Assembly: GCA_026315105.1 (NCBI GenBank)
Contig: CM048750.1
Span: 398,783,002-398,847,001, forward strand
Direction of reading: 5' to 3'
Source of the DNA: Locusta migratoria
Taxonomy: Eukaryota; Arthropoda; Insecta; Orthoptera; Acrididae
Length of the DNA stretch: 64,000 nt
The position numbers and the translations under genes were made by a program. Of the stretch, positions 33,332 to 46,882 are shown in pieces (the first letter of the stretch is position 1; each line of letters opens with the position of its first letter). The notes beneath the pieces are model-generated. The model did not search any database, had not been told where the DNA came from, and saw only the letters and a list, made by a program, of their open reading frames with translations.

Positions 33332-36300
33332 TTCCGGGAGGAGGTACCCAGATCAGAGTTACTGTTATAAAAAAAAACTTAATTATAGCAGTAAAATTAT
33401 CAAAAGGTCCGTGTGAACTACCGGTTACTCCCTGCTGCAAAAACCTTGTTCCCTGGCCCCAACTCTAATAACAAGAAGTTAACGATACAGTGACCAATAT
33501 ACGTAGCACCTAACATGAAATTTCACACAGGAATTAATAAACAAGCCACCACAATTAAAGTTATTTCATAAAGGTAGCTAAGAACATTTATGGCGCAACA
33601 GAACTTAAACATAAAAAATTTGCATCTGAGCTTGTTCGCATCACTGGTGAAAAACAATATTAAATAAAAGGGGAAGGTACTTATAGGTAAGTCAAAATTA
33701 TATTGAACTTAACTTGCTTATTCAGGTCGAACGCAAGCAAAATGGGGAACCAATTTTGTTAGTACGATAAAAATGCACCTCCTTACATGAGCTAATACTG
33801 ACGATGCCCAGCATTAAATTTAACATAAATTACACAGAACGTAACACTACTTGGGAGAGGATTTACAGACAACAATCACTCGCTCACACACATGCAATGC
33901 AACAGCAAAATTCACCAAAATCAGCGTGCTGAAATGAGGCAGAAGCAGGCGCCGCTATCGTAGGCGAAATTTAGCAAACCCGGAGGTACCACACAACACA
34001 ATATAAAATAAAAATGCGAAGATGACTCTGGTCTGTTGTGCTTGATTTGAGTTTATGCGTGAGTATAGCAAAGTTAAGTTGCATTTAGATTAGACCACGA
34101 GCATACACGCTAATTACAACACATGGCTATGTTACGTGATCGCACTCCACTGGAGGTGGCATGGTTAAAAATCAGACTCATTCCACAAAATCACGGCAGA
34201 CTCTTAAGTTTTCATCTGAGAGGAAACTATCTAGGCACTGGTTTTATGAGAAGTGGCGTGAATTAAGGTGACTAGCTGCCAACCCCTGAAGTCAGAGTTT
34301 GTACCCATGGTTACAAAATCCGATAAAATGTATAAATTCAATTTATGAAAAATAAAGAAAATTAATTATGGCATGCAATCGCTATAACTGCGTAGAATTT
34401 CATAAGGAAGCTACTGCAATGCAGCAACATGCGATTGGGAGCATTCACAGAGATGGAATGAGTCCAGACCCAGCAAAGTGAAATAATTACAAGGTCGTAA
34501 ATATAAAAATAAAAACTATGGCATGCAACCCTTAGAAACACATAGAATTTCGTAAGCAAGCTATTGAAGGAGGTTCTACAAGGCTCGGAGAGAATTACTG
34601 ATAAGGACTGAGTGCATAATACAAGTTCGAAGAAGAAACAGCAAAATTAAAAATAGGCAGGGAGAGAAGATCGTGAAATGTTAGTGGAAATCAGAAGGAT
34701 ACATGAATAGTTACTTGCCTGATGGGCATGGAACAAACAATAGTGGAAGCTGAGGGCTTTGTTCTAAGAACCAACCATGTGGAACACACTTAGAAATCGG
34801 GCCCCACAAAGCTAGAGAGAATTTACACAGAGTTTGTACACCGCCACATAATCACAAAAGGTTTGAATATATCACACCATTATCAAACTGCAACTAGTAA
34901 CACATACACCGCGGTTATGTGTTGGAAATCACTGGATTGAAAAACTAGAACACATTTCCATGCACGATCGGAAGGAATATTCCAAAAAAAAAAAGGATCT
35001 AAGTTCAAGAGGCTAAGTTAAACATGCTAGACAACAAATCGCTACCATCTCCGTGGGCACAAGAGCAGAACCACCCTTACTTCACCATGTTCCCAGCACA
35101 AAGATACCACCGAGTGGACAGTAGGCACGAAAGCTACGGGAAACTGGGCAAAGCTCATGAGTACAGCGGTGGTGGGAAGAGAAGATCTCAATACTCGCCC
35201 TGGAGAAGGCTCGTCAACTGGCTTGTAACCAAAGGGTGTAGAAACGTCTTTGGTCGCATCAGAAACAGGGGTTGGTAACGACTATCGACTCTCAGCAAGA
35301 GAGAACCATGCAAATCGAGCTATTACCACCCACATTCAGACAGCCATTAGATCCTTGAACAGCCACTTAAAAGTAAAATAAGTACACATTCTCACAGGGA
35401 CAGTGGCGTTACGGAGAAGCCATACTTATTGCCACATTCATACCACAATAATGAATTATTAAAATAACAAAATCCTAGCTATATTAACTAACATTTCAGA
35501 AACTAATATTTTAAAACATGAAATAATAATACTATTCCTCATGCCTTGAAAAGAGCGGGGTTCTAGTTTTAACAAAATGCTAATCTAGCGACATCGAATA
35601 AATTACAATTCTATAAAAAATATATGGAAGACGACAGATGGTAGTCTTTAAAGTCTTATCTTAAAAACATTTACAAACAACAGCTCATAATAATCTTATG
35701 GCTGCTAAATCAGAAATTGAATAATTTTATACGTTAACCTTTAAATTCCTTACATTCACCTAGGAAAATTAGTGATTCACCAAGTTCTTCAGTAGGATAA
35801 TATTGACAGAGCTGAGTAATTTTTCGAATTTTCGTGAAAAATAACAGAAATTGTGATCCAAAGGGGCGATTTTTTTTATTTTTTCGAAATGAGAAAAGTG
35901 AGCCAGCACTGTCAACATTATCCTACTCTTGTAATACTGATTGTACAACATTGGCCCAATCAATTTTTCATTCGACCGTATTGTGGGCATCATTTATGAG
36001 GTAAAATTTCAGAGTAACAAAGTGCAGTCTCTATCCAATGTTGTAGTTGGTATGCAACATCTCTGTATTATTCTCTGTATTCAAGAGTCCTATGCTAAAC
36101 TGCAGCATATGCTTCTTCTGCATGCAAACATGGATTTCAATATATTGTGAAACTGCATGGACGTTAGAGGGAATGATTAGTTACTGATTTATCTCCTACC
36201 TTCCTTTACAAAAACCTTCACCGCGAAAAATTTCACCCACCGACGTGTGTAAAGAAAAACGGTGTTCTACGCTATGTTTGACGACAATAACAGTTGTTCA

Positions 36301-36982
36301 TTGAAGCCAAAAATGTAGTAATTGTCCCTAAGAAAAAATATAGGTGCATCCTTAGAATGTAGACCGTGTACCCCGCAACGCTCACGCCAGTTCAAAAACA
36401 CTTAAAAATATTCCAATCACTTTTCGATCATATAATGAATGTCTTAAAATATTTGAAATATTGTTTAACCAGAAGAACGTAAGATATGATCCTTTCTTTC
36501 AAAGTTATTTGCGTAATTTATATTTAACATCGCTTTGTAGGCCTTCACATTCTGACTTTATCCTCTTCTAAACATCACCTTCACGCACTATTAATGTTCA
36601 AATGGAAAATAGAAAATATAAATACTACCATAACTACATTAATGTCAGACATCACCAATGATTACATCTCTAAATTATCCTCCAGAACGTTTTTTACTTT
36701 AAAAAAACCTCAAAAGAATGTGACAAGATAGTCCAACAGCTTTTGCAAGCAGTTGCAGCTCCAGAACTTTGTTTAGCGAGGAACTTCTCACAGCCAAATA
36801 TATAGGCATATTCCGGTGGACACTAAAAACCAGGTACCCCGATAGCAGCATAGTGGGAAGTTAGAAACTGTCTCTCGAAAGTCTACATTCGACGTTTGAA
36901 GCACCATTTTTAAGTGAGGAACCTAACAATACACAACAGCTCCCATACTTCCTGCAGTAATGGCCAAGATATTATTAATCTA

Positions 36983-38337
36983 CACTACTGGCCATTGAAA
37001 TTCCTACACCAAGAAGAAATGCAGATGATAAACGGATATTCATTGAACAAAAATATTATACTAGAACTGACATGTGATTACATTTTCATGCAATTTGGGT
37101 GCACGGATCCTGAGAAATCAGTACCCAGAACATCCACCTCTGGCTGTACGCCTGGGCATTGAGTCAAACAAAGCTTGGATGGCGTGTACAGGTACAGACG
37201 CCCATGCAGATTCAACACGATACCACAGTTCATCAAGAGTAGTGACTGGCGTATTGTGACAAGCCAGCTGCTCGGCCTCCGTCGACCAGATGTTTCAATT
37301 GGTGAGAGAGCACTCGAACATTTTCCGCATCCAGTAAGGCCCGTAGAGGACCTGCAACATGCGGTCGTGCATTATCCTGCTGAAATGCAAGGTTTTACAG
37401 GGATCGAATGAAGAGTAGAGCCACGGGTCGTAACACATCTGAAATTAAACGGCCGCTGTTCAAAGTGCCATCGATGCGAACAAGTGGTGAGCAAGACGTG
37501 TAACCAATGGCACCCCATACCATCATGCTGGGTGATACGCCAGTATGGCGATGACGAATACACGCTTCCAATGTGCGTTCACCGTAACGTCGCCATACAC
37601 GGGTGCGAACATCATAATGCTGTAAACAGAACCTGGATTCATCTGAAAAAATGACGTTTTGCCATTCGCGCATCCATCGCGTACACCATCGCAGGCACTC
37701 CTGTCTGTGCTGCAGTGTCAAGGGTAACCGTAGCCACGATCTCTGAGCTGATAGTCCATAGTGCTGCAAACGTCGTCGAAATGTTCGTGCAGATGGTTGT
37801 TGTCTTACAAATGTCCCCATCTGTTAACTCAGGGATCGAGACGTGGCTGCACGATCTATTGCAGCCATGCGGATAAGATTCCTGTCATCTCGACTGCTAG
37901 TGATACGAGGCCGTTGGACTCCAGCATGGTGTTGCGTATTGCCCATCTGAACACACGGATTCCATGTTCTGCTAACAGTCATTGGATAGCGACCAACGCG
38001 AGCGTCAATGTCGTAATACAATATACCGCAACGCGATAGGCTACAATCCGACCTTTATGAAAGTCGGAAACGTGATGTTACGCATTTCTGCTCCTAATAC
38101 GAGGCATCACAACAACGTTTCACCAGCAACGCCGGTCAACTTCTGTTTGTGTATGAGAAATCGGTTCGAAACTTTTCTCATGTCGGCACGTTGTAGGTGT
38201 CGCCACTTGCGCCAAAATTGTTTGAATGCTCTGAAAAGCTAATCCTTTGCACATCACAGCATCTTCATCCTGTTGGTTAAATTTCGCGTCTATAGCACGT
38301 CATCTACGTCGTGTAGCAATTTTAATGGCCAGGAGAG
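36983..38337 (-). mobile_element. Tc1-family DNA transposon, copy 3
   Basis: The left end is CACTACTGGCCATTGAAATT at 36983, and the right end is the complement of CTCTCCTGGCCATTAAAATT at 38337. TA duplications are at 36981-36982 and 38338-38339. It is 1355 bases, the same family as the elements at 5036 and 44610 but in the opposite orientation. Confidence 0.92.
37170..38130 (-). pseudogene. Tc1 transposase pseudogene (copy 3)
   Basis: The largest open piece (37395-37820) reads QQPSARTFRRRLQHYGLSAQ, VIFSDESRFCLQHYD (first catalytic Asp), HRHTGVSPSMMVWGAIGYTS and LVRIDGTLNSGR. A frameshift near 37400 moves the rest, with QDNARPHV-like and ENVRVLS-like sequence, to another frame. The N-terminal DNA-binding domain (37820-38130) is also shifted. 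Not functional. Confidence 0.85.
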
Positions 38338-38639
38338 TAACTACAGCTCACACAGTCCATTCAAAAGTTATTTTTCCATTCTCAATTTATTAATACACAC
38401 ATCAGCCACCAACCAAAAGTTCTGTGGAAATCTATATTTTGGTGAATAGATATTTATAAAGTAAATCATATTCCGCACTATTAACAAACGAAATTCACAA
38501 TTCACATCACTTGTATTGAAACAGTACATAAAAACTCTTTTCTTGGGGTAAGCCTAATATGTAGCAATCTCATCAGTTAGGATTTCACTAACTCTTCATG
38601 AATACATCCTGCTCTCTATGTGGCAAGCTGCCAATCAGT

Positions 38640-39180
38640 TCATTTAACCATACTCCTTTTCTGTTATTTCCCATTCTTCGGTAACAATTCTGTTTAAATC
38701 CGGAAGGTGTCATGGTTGATCGAGACGTGTTCGCACAGATCTTTTCAATTTATGCCAAGCATATTCATATCGAGGGCACACACGCCAGTGGCATCCTGCA
38801 ACTCCAGCACATCTTTTACGTTGTCTCGCTGTAGCCACGGAAATTGTCGTCCATAAACTTAAATCCCTCTCCTAAATTGTGATGAAACAGTTCGACGTTG
38901 GGTTGGAGGATATCAGCCCTATATTGTGGAGCCTTGATCTTGCCCTCGACGAGCAACATGATGTCCGCCCAGAACGTCACTGATCAGCCATTTCGTTGCA
39001 CTGTATTGACGGTATGCTCTGGCGCGCACCCCTACCAAAGACATGTTCGTCATTCATCTGTGAAAAGAACTTTTGCAAAGTCTCCATAGTCAATTCCTGG
39101 TGACATTGGTTTCACTTGCCTCTTGGTGATAGTGTGGACGGGTCTCTTTCGAGATACCGGACGTCTGTCGCACTTACTGC
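38640..39180 (-). pseudogene. Second Tc1-like transposase family, decayed
   Basis: On the minus strand near 38840-38970 the frame reads MLLVEGKIKAPQYRADILQP, then HHNLGEGFKFMDDN, the region around the second catalytic Asp of Tc1 enzymes (usual DDNARPH). Further left, in another frame, CPRYEYAWHKLKRSVRTRL resembles the IEHVWDMLGRRVR C-terminal block. It is a family different from the 1.4 kb Tc1 copies. Ends were not found. Confidence 0.55.
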
Positions 39181-40940
39181 CCCAGGGAACACAGTACGGT
39201 GCAAGACATGAACACTAACTGTAGTTTGAAAACGGTGTCAGGTCCTTACTACGTTACTTTGACTGTATACTATTCACCTAGAAATTTCCCTTGATGAAAG
39301 TCCTTGTTAATATAAATCCCGATCACGAACTTCTCAGTCTGCGTTTTAACCCTGCCTTCACCTTTCAACTATGTGAGAAGTCGCTAGAAACGACGTGTGG
39401 TTCTGATTCCGAGTTAGGTTGTAGGTCTCCTTTTCCCGGTTGGATATCTGCGATGGGTTCGAGACATGCAAGTCACTGAAGTGGCGTGCAGTTGAAAGAC
39501 TTCCATTAGGTCACTGAGCCACACGAAATTCTTATTCCTATAAAAATGGCCTGCACATATAGCGCTTGAAGTTGCTTTAACTTTCCAGTTACTTCGTTGC
39601 CATCAAGTACACTGACCCCGAAAATTAAAATTCACTGCGCCATTTGTCAAGCTATTTCCGTGCCATTAATACATTTGGGCTGATGGTACATATTAAATCT
39701 TAGTTTCCACTGCGCCTTGATGGCTCGACATATTTGTTCTCCGGGTTCGATATCTCATCGGCGAAGTGCTCGTTAGACGAATCTCTCAGATTACAAAGCG
39801 ATTTTCAGCTCCTATTCTATTCCTGATGCTTTCGAACAAGGACAAGAGCGGTAAGGAAGGAAAGTTTGCGTAATCGGATCTGGAATCTAAATTACATTAT
39901 CAGTGGAAAAATTTCCATTGATGCAAGAGGCCTACAAATGGAATTAAGTCGACAACAAAGTGGATCTGACATCGTTATCGACGTACTGAAAGTACTCTTA
40001 TTGGATAAAAGCTGTATATGTAGCATAAGAAACAGAAAGTGCGTTAAAAGAACATGTATCAGCTTTTGTTGTGATTGGCGCGAAGAGTCAAACAAATTGC
40101 GAGCACACCTTGTTTAAATATAGTTTTGCATAATGGAATTTTACGATTTTTCAGAGATAACGACAAAGAAAAAAGATGTGTCCTTTATCATTATATTAAT
40201 CCGCGAACATGAAACTCGAAGTACAGATTTTTAATCTTAATTACACAAAGAGACATGTGAAACTTATGTAATTCGATACGAGTTTTGGCATAGATGTGCA
40301 GAAACAAAAGACGTGTGTATACACAGCCCTTGACAGTGGTGGCCTTCCGTGTTGTTCGATTTGCCCTCCATAAGGAAGTTCCCGCCTGGATACAATTGTG
40401 GATGACTATGTAACAACGACAAACAGTTTTCCAATATCTTTCAGAGCGAGATGAATGTATTCAACAGTGATGACGAATACTTTAAAACGATAATCCGTTT
40501 ACTTACTTTTCTCGGCCGGTCTCCCCATAGTTTTCTTGCCCTTGTAGATTTCAAGATCCATTCACTCTATCGGAAATCGGAAGGCAGAAGGCGTTGTTGC
40601 ACAAGTATTAAAAGTGAAGCTTGACAACCCCAAACTTTCCATTCGCGACTATATCTGAAGTGCTGCATCTGACAGGCTAAAAATAGTACCAGGCGATTAA
40701 AACTGCTGAAGAAATTCTTTAATTTACATAAATATGTGTCCCCAATTTATTCCAGTTATCCGACATGGACTGGAGACCTAAATCATGGAATCCGACCAAC
40801 CTGTGCTTCCTGACTACTTGTCACATCGTTGAGAGATGAAGGCCAGGTTAAAGCCAGACGAGAAACTTCTGTGGGGCCTCGGCATAAGGGTGTCCAGGCG
40901 CTTGCTTTGCCGGTTAACCATCACACTCCCCATCCATCAG

Positions 40941-41890
40941 TTATTCTGGCGTTGTCTTCAGTCCAAAGACTGCTTTGGTGCATCTTTACAAGCTAGCCTA
41001 TCGAGTGCAAGGAACTCCATCTCTGAATAAAAACGCCAACCACATCCAGTTGCCGGCCGCGGTGGCCGAGGGGACTGAGGCGCTCCAGTCACGGTCTGCA
41101 CGGCCACTACGGTCGGGGGTTCGAATCCCCCCTCGGGCATGGATATTTGTGCCGTCCTTAACATTAGTTAGTTCATAAGTAGTTTGTAAGTTTACGGACT
41201 GATGACCCCATAGTTAAGTCCCATAGACTCTACAAACATTTGATCATTTGAACACATCCAGTTAAACCTGTTTAACGTATTCGACTCTTGGTCTTCCTCT
41301 GCAATTTTTTTCTTCCCACACACTTGCCTCTAATGCTAAACGACCCGTCTTTTTAGTCAAAGTATACCAGAAATTTCTCTTCTTAATTGTGTTCAGTACC
41401 TCTTCTTTCGTTGCGCGCTCTACCCATGTAACTGTTAGCATTCATCTGCAATACTACATTTCAAAAGATTCTAGCATATTTCTGTCAGAATTCTTTATCG
41501 TCCAAGTTTAATTACCGCACAAGGCTACAGAACTGACAAATGCCTTTAGAAAAGATTTTCTAACACTTGAAATAATGTTGGATGTCAAGAAATTTCTCTT
41601 CTTATCGAATACTTTTCTTCATCTATGTAACATATTCTCCACTTCCGCCAGCAGAAGTTTCCAAATAACAAAACTCGTCCTCTGCTTTTAACGTCTCGTT
41701 ACCTAATCTAATTCCTTCAGCATCGCCCGATTTTATAAGACTACATTCTTACATCGTCCTTTCAAGATACTGTCCATTTCATCCAATTGTCCTTCCAGGT
41801 CCTTTGCTGTCTCTAACAGCTTTAGTGTCATCGGCAAACCACACAGGTTGCTCACTGTACAGATTGAATAACATAGGGGCTACAATTGTA
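40941..41890 (-). mobile_element. Decayed RTE-type LINE fragment, carrying a SINE
   Basis: The + strand matches the RTE at 51829-55117 in order: GTCTTCAGTCC.GACTG near 40957, CTCTTGGTCTTCCTCTGC near 41285, and TTTAGTCAAAGTATACCAGA then AATTTCTCTTCTT near 41355. It then fades near 41890 at GATTGAATAACATAGG. This is the 3' third of the reverse transcriptase gene. Many indels show it is older than the 51.8 kb copy. A SINE splits it at 41052. Confidence 0.75.
41052..41252 (+). mobile_element. tRNA-derived SINE with 11-base target duplication
   Basis: Flanked by CACATCCAGTT at 41041-41051 and 41253-41263. It starts GCCGGCCGCGGTGGCCGAGG, has B-box GGTTCGAATCC, then TTCATAAGTAGTTTGTAAGT, CTGATGACCCC and a 3' end ATCATTTGAA. 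It is a well preserved member of the family, inserted in an older RTE fragment. Confidence 0.93.
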
Positions 41891-42384
41891 CTATGTAGTA
41901 TGTACCTAAAACATTCTCCACCTGTTTTATTTAGTAACCATTAGTATGTTTGTATCTGTAACATAATGTACAGGGTACCATATTATCCACTGTATTGCAA
42001 ACTGGCAAAAGACGCAACTAACAGACTACAGCAATTTAACTGCCACGTAGCGTAGCATGGAGAAATTGCTTCATCTCTTACGAGGCACCGATAATGCGAT
42101 TTTATGCGTGTTGTTGTTCGGCTCTTGTGTTTTTACATTAGTTTTATTTTCGTCATTTTACAACTGTCATGGAGCTTACGATGCATGAAGTATATTTCCA
42201 CAGCTGCTCCGCAAGTCACCAAAATGTAAGTCACTCACAAAGGCAAGATGCGTCTTTAAACGCAATCTGACGTAGGGGGTGTGGCAGAGAGTACTTGGAC
42301 CATCAGTATCACCCGGTCTCTTCATATTCCGATCACACATGATTCGCTAAAAAGAACGATTGCCAATAAGATGAAACGGAAAAG

Positions 42385-43535
42385 CTTCTTTCCATGAATC
42401 AGCACGGGTTTAGGAAACATCGTTCATGTGAAACTCAGCTTGCCCTTTACTCACATGACTTCTTGCGAGCCATGGATGAAGGGCAACAGGCGGATTGTGT
42501 TTTTCTCGACTTCAAAAAGGCATTCGACGCGGTGCCACACTGCAGACTGCTAACGAAGATACGAGCTTACGGAATAGGTTCACAGATTTGTGACTGGCTC
42601 GAAGACTTCCTAAGTAATAGAACGCAGTACGTTGTTCTCGACGGCAAGTGTTCATCAGAGACGAGTGTATCGTCAGGCGTGCCCCAGGGGAGTGTGATAG
42701 GACCGTTATTATTTTCTATCTATATAAATGATCTGATGGACAGAGTAAGTTGTAATTTGCGGCTGTTTGCTGATGATGCTGTGGTGTATGGGAGGGTGTC
42801 GTCAAATAACTGACTGTAATAGCATACAGGATGACTTAGACAACATTTCTAGTTGGTGCGAAGAATGGCAGCTGGCTCTCAATGTAGAAAAATGTAAAGT
42901 GATGCGCATGAGTAGAAAAAACAATCCTATAATGTTCGAATATAGTATTAGTAGTGAGCAACTTGATGCTGTCGCGTCATTCAAATATCTAGGCGTAACA
43001 CTGCAGAGCGATATGAAATGGAACGAACATGTAAGGACAGTTGTAAGGCGGACAGCCGACTTCGGTTTATTGGGAGAATTTTGGGAAGATGTACTTCACC
43101 TGTAAAGGAGACCGCGTATAAAACGCTTGTGTGACCACGTCTTGAGTATGGGACCCGCAGCAGATCAGTTTAAAGGAAGACATAGAGGCGGTTCAGAGGC
43201 GAACAGCTAGATTTGTTAACGGTAGGTTCGACCAATGCGCGAGTGTCACGGAAATGCTCCGACAACTCAATTGGGGATCGCTGGAAGAAAGACGACGTTC
43301 TTTTCGTGAATTTCTATTAAGTAAATTTAGAGGGCCGGAATTTGAAGCTGAGTGTAGTACGATCTTGCTGCCGCCTACTTACATTTCGCGTAAAGATCAC
43401 AAAGACAAGATAAGAGAAATTAGGGCTCGTACGGAGGCATATAGGCATTCTTTTTTTCCTAGTAGTGGTACAGTGTACCCTCCGCCACGCACCTTACGGT
43501 GAATTGCAGAGTATTTATGTAGATGTAGAAGTTTC
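42385..43535 (+). mobile_element. CR1/Jockey-type LINE, 5'-truncated
   Basis: The reverse transcriptase begins QHGFRKHRSCETQLAL, then FLDFKKAFDAVPH, SGVPQGSVIGPLLFSIYIND and LFADDAVVYG (catalytic DD). A frameshift near 42810 moves the continuation (ISSWCEEWQLALNVEKCKVM, FKYLGVTLQSDMKWNEHV) to another frame, with further breaks after 43105. The 3' end reads CACCTTACGGTGAATTGCAG, AGTATTTATGTAGATGTAGA. The minus-strand LINE at 51015 ends with the same GCAGAG.TTTTATGTAGA sequence, so both belong to one family. Confidence 0.85.
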
Positions 43536-43619
43536 CGTGTGGCTCCGCATCTATCTAATTTTATAGTCATGGTCTTTCCTTTCCTAAGGCACACGTAGCA
43601 GCAAGCAATATTTTGGTAT

Positions 43620-44560
43620 TTTGGCGCTTCCTATAGCCCACTGAACGAGTCTGAAACGGGTCTCATTGTGGCCTTCCGAGTAGCGGAATGGTCCTGTTAC
43701 AGAAGTGACACACTATTAGCACTTGCTACGTCAGTTGTGCAACGATGCTGGCTGCGATGGTCACCAGAACATTCGCACGCCTGGACGTCCACACAGCGCA
43801 GATACACAGATTGCACAGATACCACGGCAGAGACGAGAGGGTTTGTGAGCCGATAACTGCTGGCAGCCAGCCACTAGCAGTGGCACTGCGGACACGCCTC
43901 TCGTCCGCCTGCCACTCAGGCCGCAGCACGCACGGGTACGGCTCTGCTGGTGCGGTCAGGCGATCACTTGCGGGCTGGAATGGCGGGCCGAGGTATTCGG
44001 CAATAAAAGCAGACAGTGTCTGCACGCGGGTGACGGTCGTTTGCGCTTACTACGCTCTCCTGGCGAGCGCTGTCTCGTGGACTGCTCCGTCCCAGACACA
44101 CTGGCCCCATTCCGTGTGTAGCGGTCTGGAGTGTGGTAAGCTACAACTCTCGTTCATCTTTGGTCTTTGTGGCTGGGAGGCTGACCCGTTGTTCTGCCAT
44201 CCTAGCAACAGGACGGGGACGTGTGTTTGCAAGAGGATAAGGCTCGCCCATAGGCTGCGCGTGAAACTGAACGTGCTCTGCAGGATGTGCCTGGCCACCA
44301 TCATCTCCAGATTTGTCTAAAATCGAGCAGTTGCAGAATACGGTGGGATCACACCTCTTGCGGAACTACGCGAACAACTGGAGCAGCTGTACAGTCATGT
44401 GTGTCCCCAGACAGTGTTCGCGTTTGGTACGGTGGGACGAGTGCCAGGACCATCGGCTGCTCTGCCGTCCTTGCAGGGGACACCACCTACTGATGTAGGT
44501 CTTCCAGCGTGGATCGACGCCTGCTACCAGTGGCGGACTAGGCTGTCAAAGGCACAGGGC
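43620..44560 (+). pseudogene. Possible third Tc1-like transposase remnant
   Basis: Forward frames contain ETGLIVAFRVAEWSCYRSD then VVQRCWLRWS, resembling the second helix-turn-helix of Tc1 enzymes (..GLREAGWSYR..VQRCW..W). Near 44350-44440 they contain ITPLAELREQLEQLYSH then SPDSVRVWY, resembling the C-terminal end. The middle is not readable as a DDE domain. It could be chance similarity in GC-rich sequence. Confidence 0.35.
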
Positions 44561-44609
44561 GGCGGCAAAATAAAATAAGCCCCCCCCCCCCCCCGCCCAC
44601 ATGCAGATA

Positions 44610-46009
44610 TGCTCCTAGCCATTAAAATTGCTACACCACGAAGATGACATGCTACAGAGGCGAAATTTAACCGACAGGAAGAAGATGTTGTAATATGCAA
44701 ATGATTAGCTTTTCAGAGCATTCACACAAGGTTGGCGCCGGTGGCGACATGTACAACGTGCTGACGTGAGGAAAGTTTCCAGACGATTTCTCATACACAA
44801 ACAGCAGTTGATCGGCGTTGCCTGCTGAAACGTTGTTGCGATGCCTCGAGTAAGGAGGAGAAATGCGTACCATCACGTTTCTGACTTTGATATAGTCGGA
44901 TTGTAGCCCATCCCGATTGCGGTTTATCGTATCGCGCCATTGCTGCTCTCGTTGGTCTCGATCCAATGGCTGTGAGCAGAATATGGAATCGGTGGGTTCA
45001 GGAGGGTAATACAGAACGCCGTGCTGGATTCCAACGGCCTCGTATTACTATCAGTCGAGATGACAGGCATCTTATCCGCATGGCTGTAACGGATCGTGCA
45101 GCCACGTCTCGATCCCTGAGTCAACAGATTGGGACGTCTGAAAGACAACAACCATCTGCACGAACAGTTCGACTACGTTTGTAGCAGCATGGACTATCCG
45201 CTCGTAGACCATGTCTGCGGTTACCCCCGTCGCTGCATCACAGACAGGAGCGTCTGCGATGGTGTACGCAACGACGAACCTGCGTGCAGGAATGGCTAAT
45301 CGTCACTTTTTCGGATGAATCCAGGTTCTGTTTACAGCATCATGATGGTCGCATCCGTGTTTCGCGACATCGCTATGGACGCACATTGGAAGCGTGTATT
45401 CGTCATTTCCATACTGGGGTATCACCCGGCGAGATGTTATGGGCTGCCATTGGTTACACGTCTCGGTCACCTCTTGTTCGCATCGACGGCACTTTGAACA
45501 GTGGCCGTTACATTTCAGATGTGTTACGACCTGTGGCTCTACCCTTCATTCGATCCCTGCGAAACCCTACATTTCAGCAGGATAATTCACGACCGCATGT
45601 TGCAGGTCCTGTACGGGCCTTTCTGGATACGGAAAATGTTCGACTGCTGTCCTGGCCAGCACATTCTCCACATCTCTCACCAACTGAAAATGTCTGGTCA
45701 ATGGTGGCCGAGCAACTGGCTCGTCACAATACGCCAGTTACTACTCTTGATGAACTGTGGTATCGTGTTGAAGCTGCATGGGCATCTGTACATGCCAACC
45801 AAGCTCTGTTTGACTCAATACCTAGGCATATCAAGGTCGTTGTTACGGCCAGAGGTGGTTCTTCTCGGTACTGATTTCTCAGGATCTATGCGCCCAAATT
45901 GCGTGAAAATGTAATCACATGCCAGTTCTAGTATAATATATTTGTCCATTGAATACCCGTTTATCATCTGCGTTTCTTCTTGGTGTTGCAATTTTAATGG
46001 CCAGTATTG
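44610..46009 (+). mobile_element. Tc1-family DNA transposon, copy 2, complete length
   Basis: It spans 1400 bases between TA duplications at 44608-44609 and 46010-46011. The ends contain TAGCCATTAAAATTGCTACA and the complement of TGGCCATTAAAATTGCAACA. It has no internal insertion, so it shows what copies 1 and 3 were before damage. A C-run (44581-44594) lies just upstream. Confidence 0.92.
44841..45874 (+). pseudogene. Tc1 transposase pseudogene, least damaged copy
   Basis: Starting at ATG 44841 (MPRVRRRNAYHHVSDFD), it is soon broken by a small deletion near 44893. The main frame then runs from 44966 with MAVSRIWNRWVQEGNTERRA, a premature TAG at 45182-45184 (a CAG codon in copy 1), then VTFSDESRFCLQHHDGRIRV, TFQQDNSRPHVAGPVRAF, and HSPHLSPTENVWSMVAEQ, ending GGSSRY at 45874. 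SDE, QDN and TEN hold the three acidic residues, with 34 residues between the last two, so this is a DD34E enzyme. One shift and one stop disable it. Confidence 0.92.
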
Positions 46010-46202
46010 TACATGTATTACTAATAATAATAATAACTTTCGAGATTTGGACCCCCCCCCCCCCAGGACGATAGAAGCGAGACAATAAAAAAAATTGCTT
46101 TCGATATTTGGAGGCACTAGAACGAGAGGCAAAGGAGGAAACAAATTTTATCTTCTTTCTTTTGCTTCAGCTTTATTTTTAGCTGTTGGATGATATATAT
46201 AA

Positions 46203-46882
46203 GAGGCGCGTCCAGAAAGTAAGATCCGTTTGGTAATAAAATGAAATTGTACGCAGATACAGAAGAAATTTTATTGCACAAAATTCTACAACTCTTAAAC
46301 TACTTTTCCACATAACTGCCGTAATTTTTCAGGCATTTGTCATAGCGTGGCACCAGGTTTTGTATACCTTCTTCATACAAATCTGCCGCCTGTGTCTTCA
46401 ACCTGTTGGAAACAGTTTCTTTCAGCTCGTCGTCCATTGCGAGAGCACTAATTGTAAACCTACGGTTTTCCTGGATCTTTTCATCAACCGCGTGAACCAG
46501 TTCTTCTGTAACCAAAGGTGGACGCCCACTTCGTTCTTCATCGTGCACATCACTACGCCCGCCATTGAACTGTCGGACCCATCTTCTCACCATCGGATCA
46601 CTCATCGCATTTGGTCCGTAAACATCGCAAATTTGCCGATAAATTTCACTTGGTTTGACTTTCCTCGCATTCAGAAACCGAATCATCGACCTGATTTCAC
46701 AGGAGGCGGGATTTTCAATCGACATTTCAAACAAGCACAACAAAGCGTACGTAACTGACAACGATCTCCAAATGGCGCACGTTCTTCTCCTTGATACACA
46801 TCGTCTACAGCGCATGTGCGCAACTGCAATCGCAGCACTACAGCGGCGATGAATTGAAACGGAACTTACTTTCTGGACGCGC

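Noticed and set aside
42265..42310. Short minus-strand copy of the CR1/Jockey 3' end (GTGTGGCAGAGAGTACTTGG)
   Set aside because: About 35 bases of loose similarity only, too little to call as a separate element.
43745..44320. 191-codon open frame on +
   Set aside because: It begins inside a possible Tc1 remnant, has no coherent domain, and composition explains its length; only the weak Tc1-like pieces were kept.
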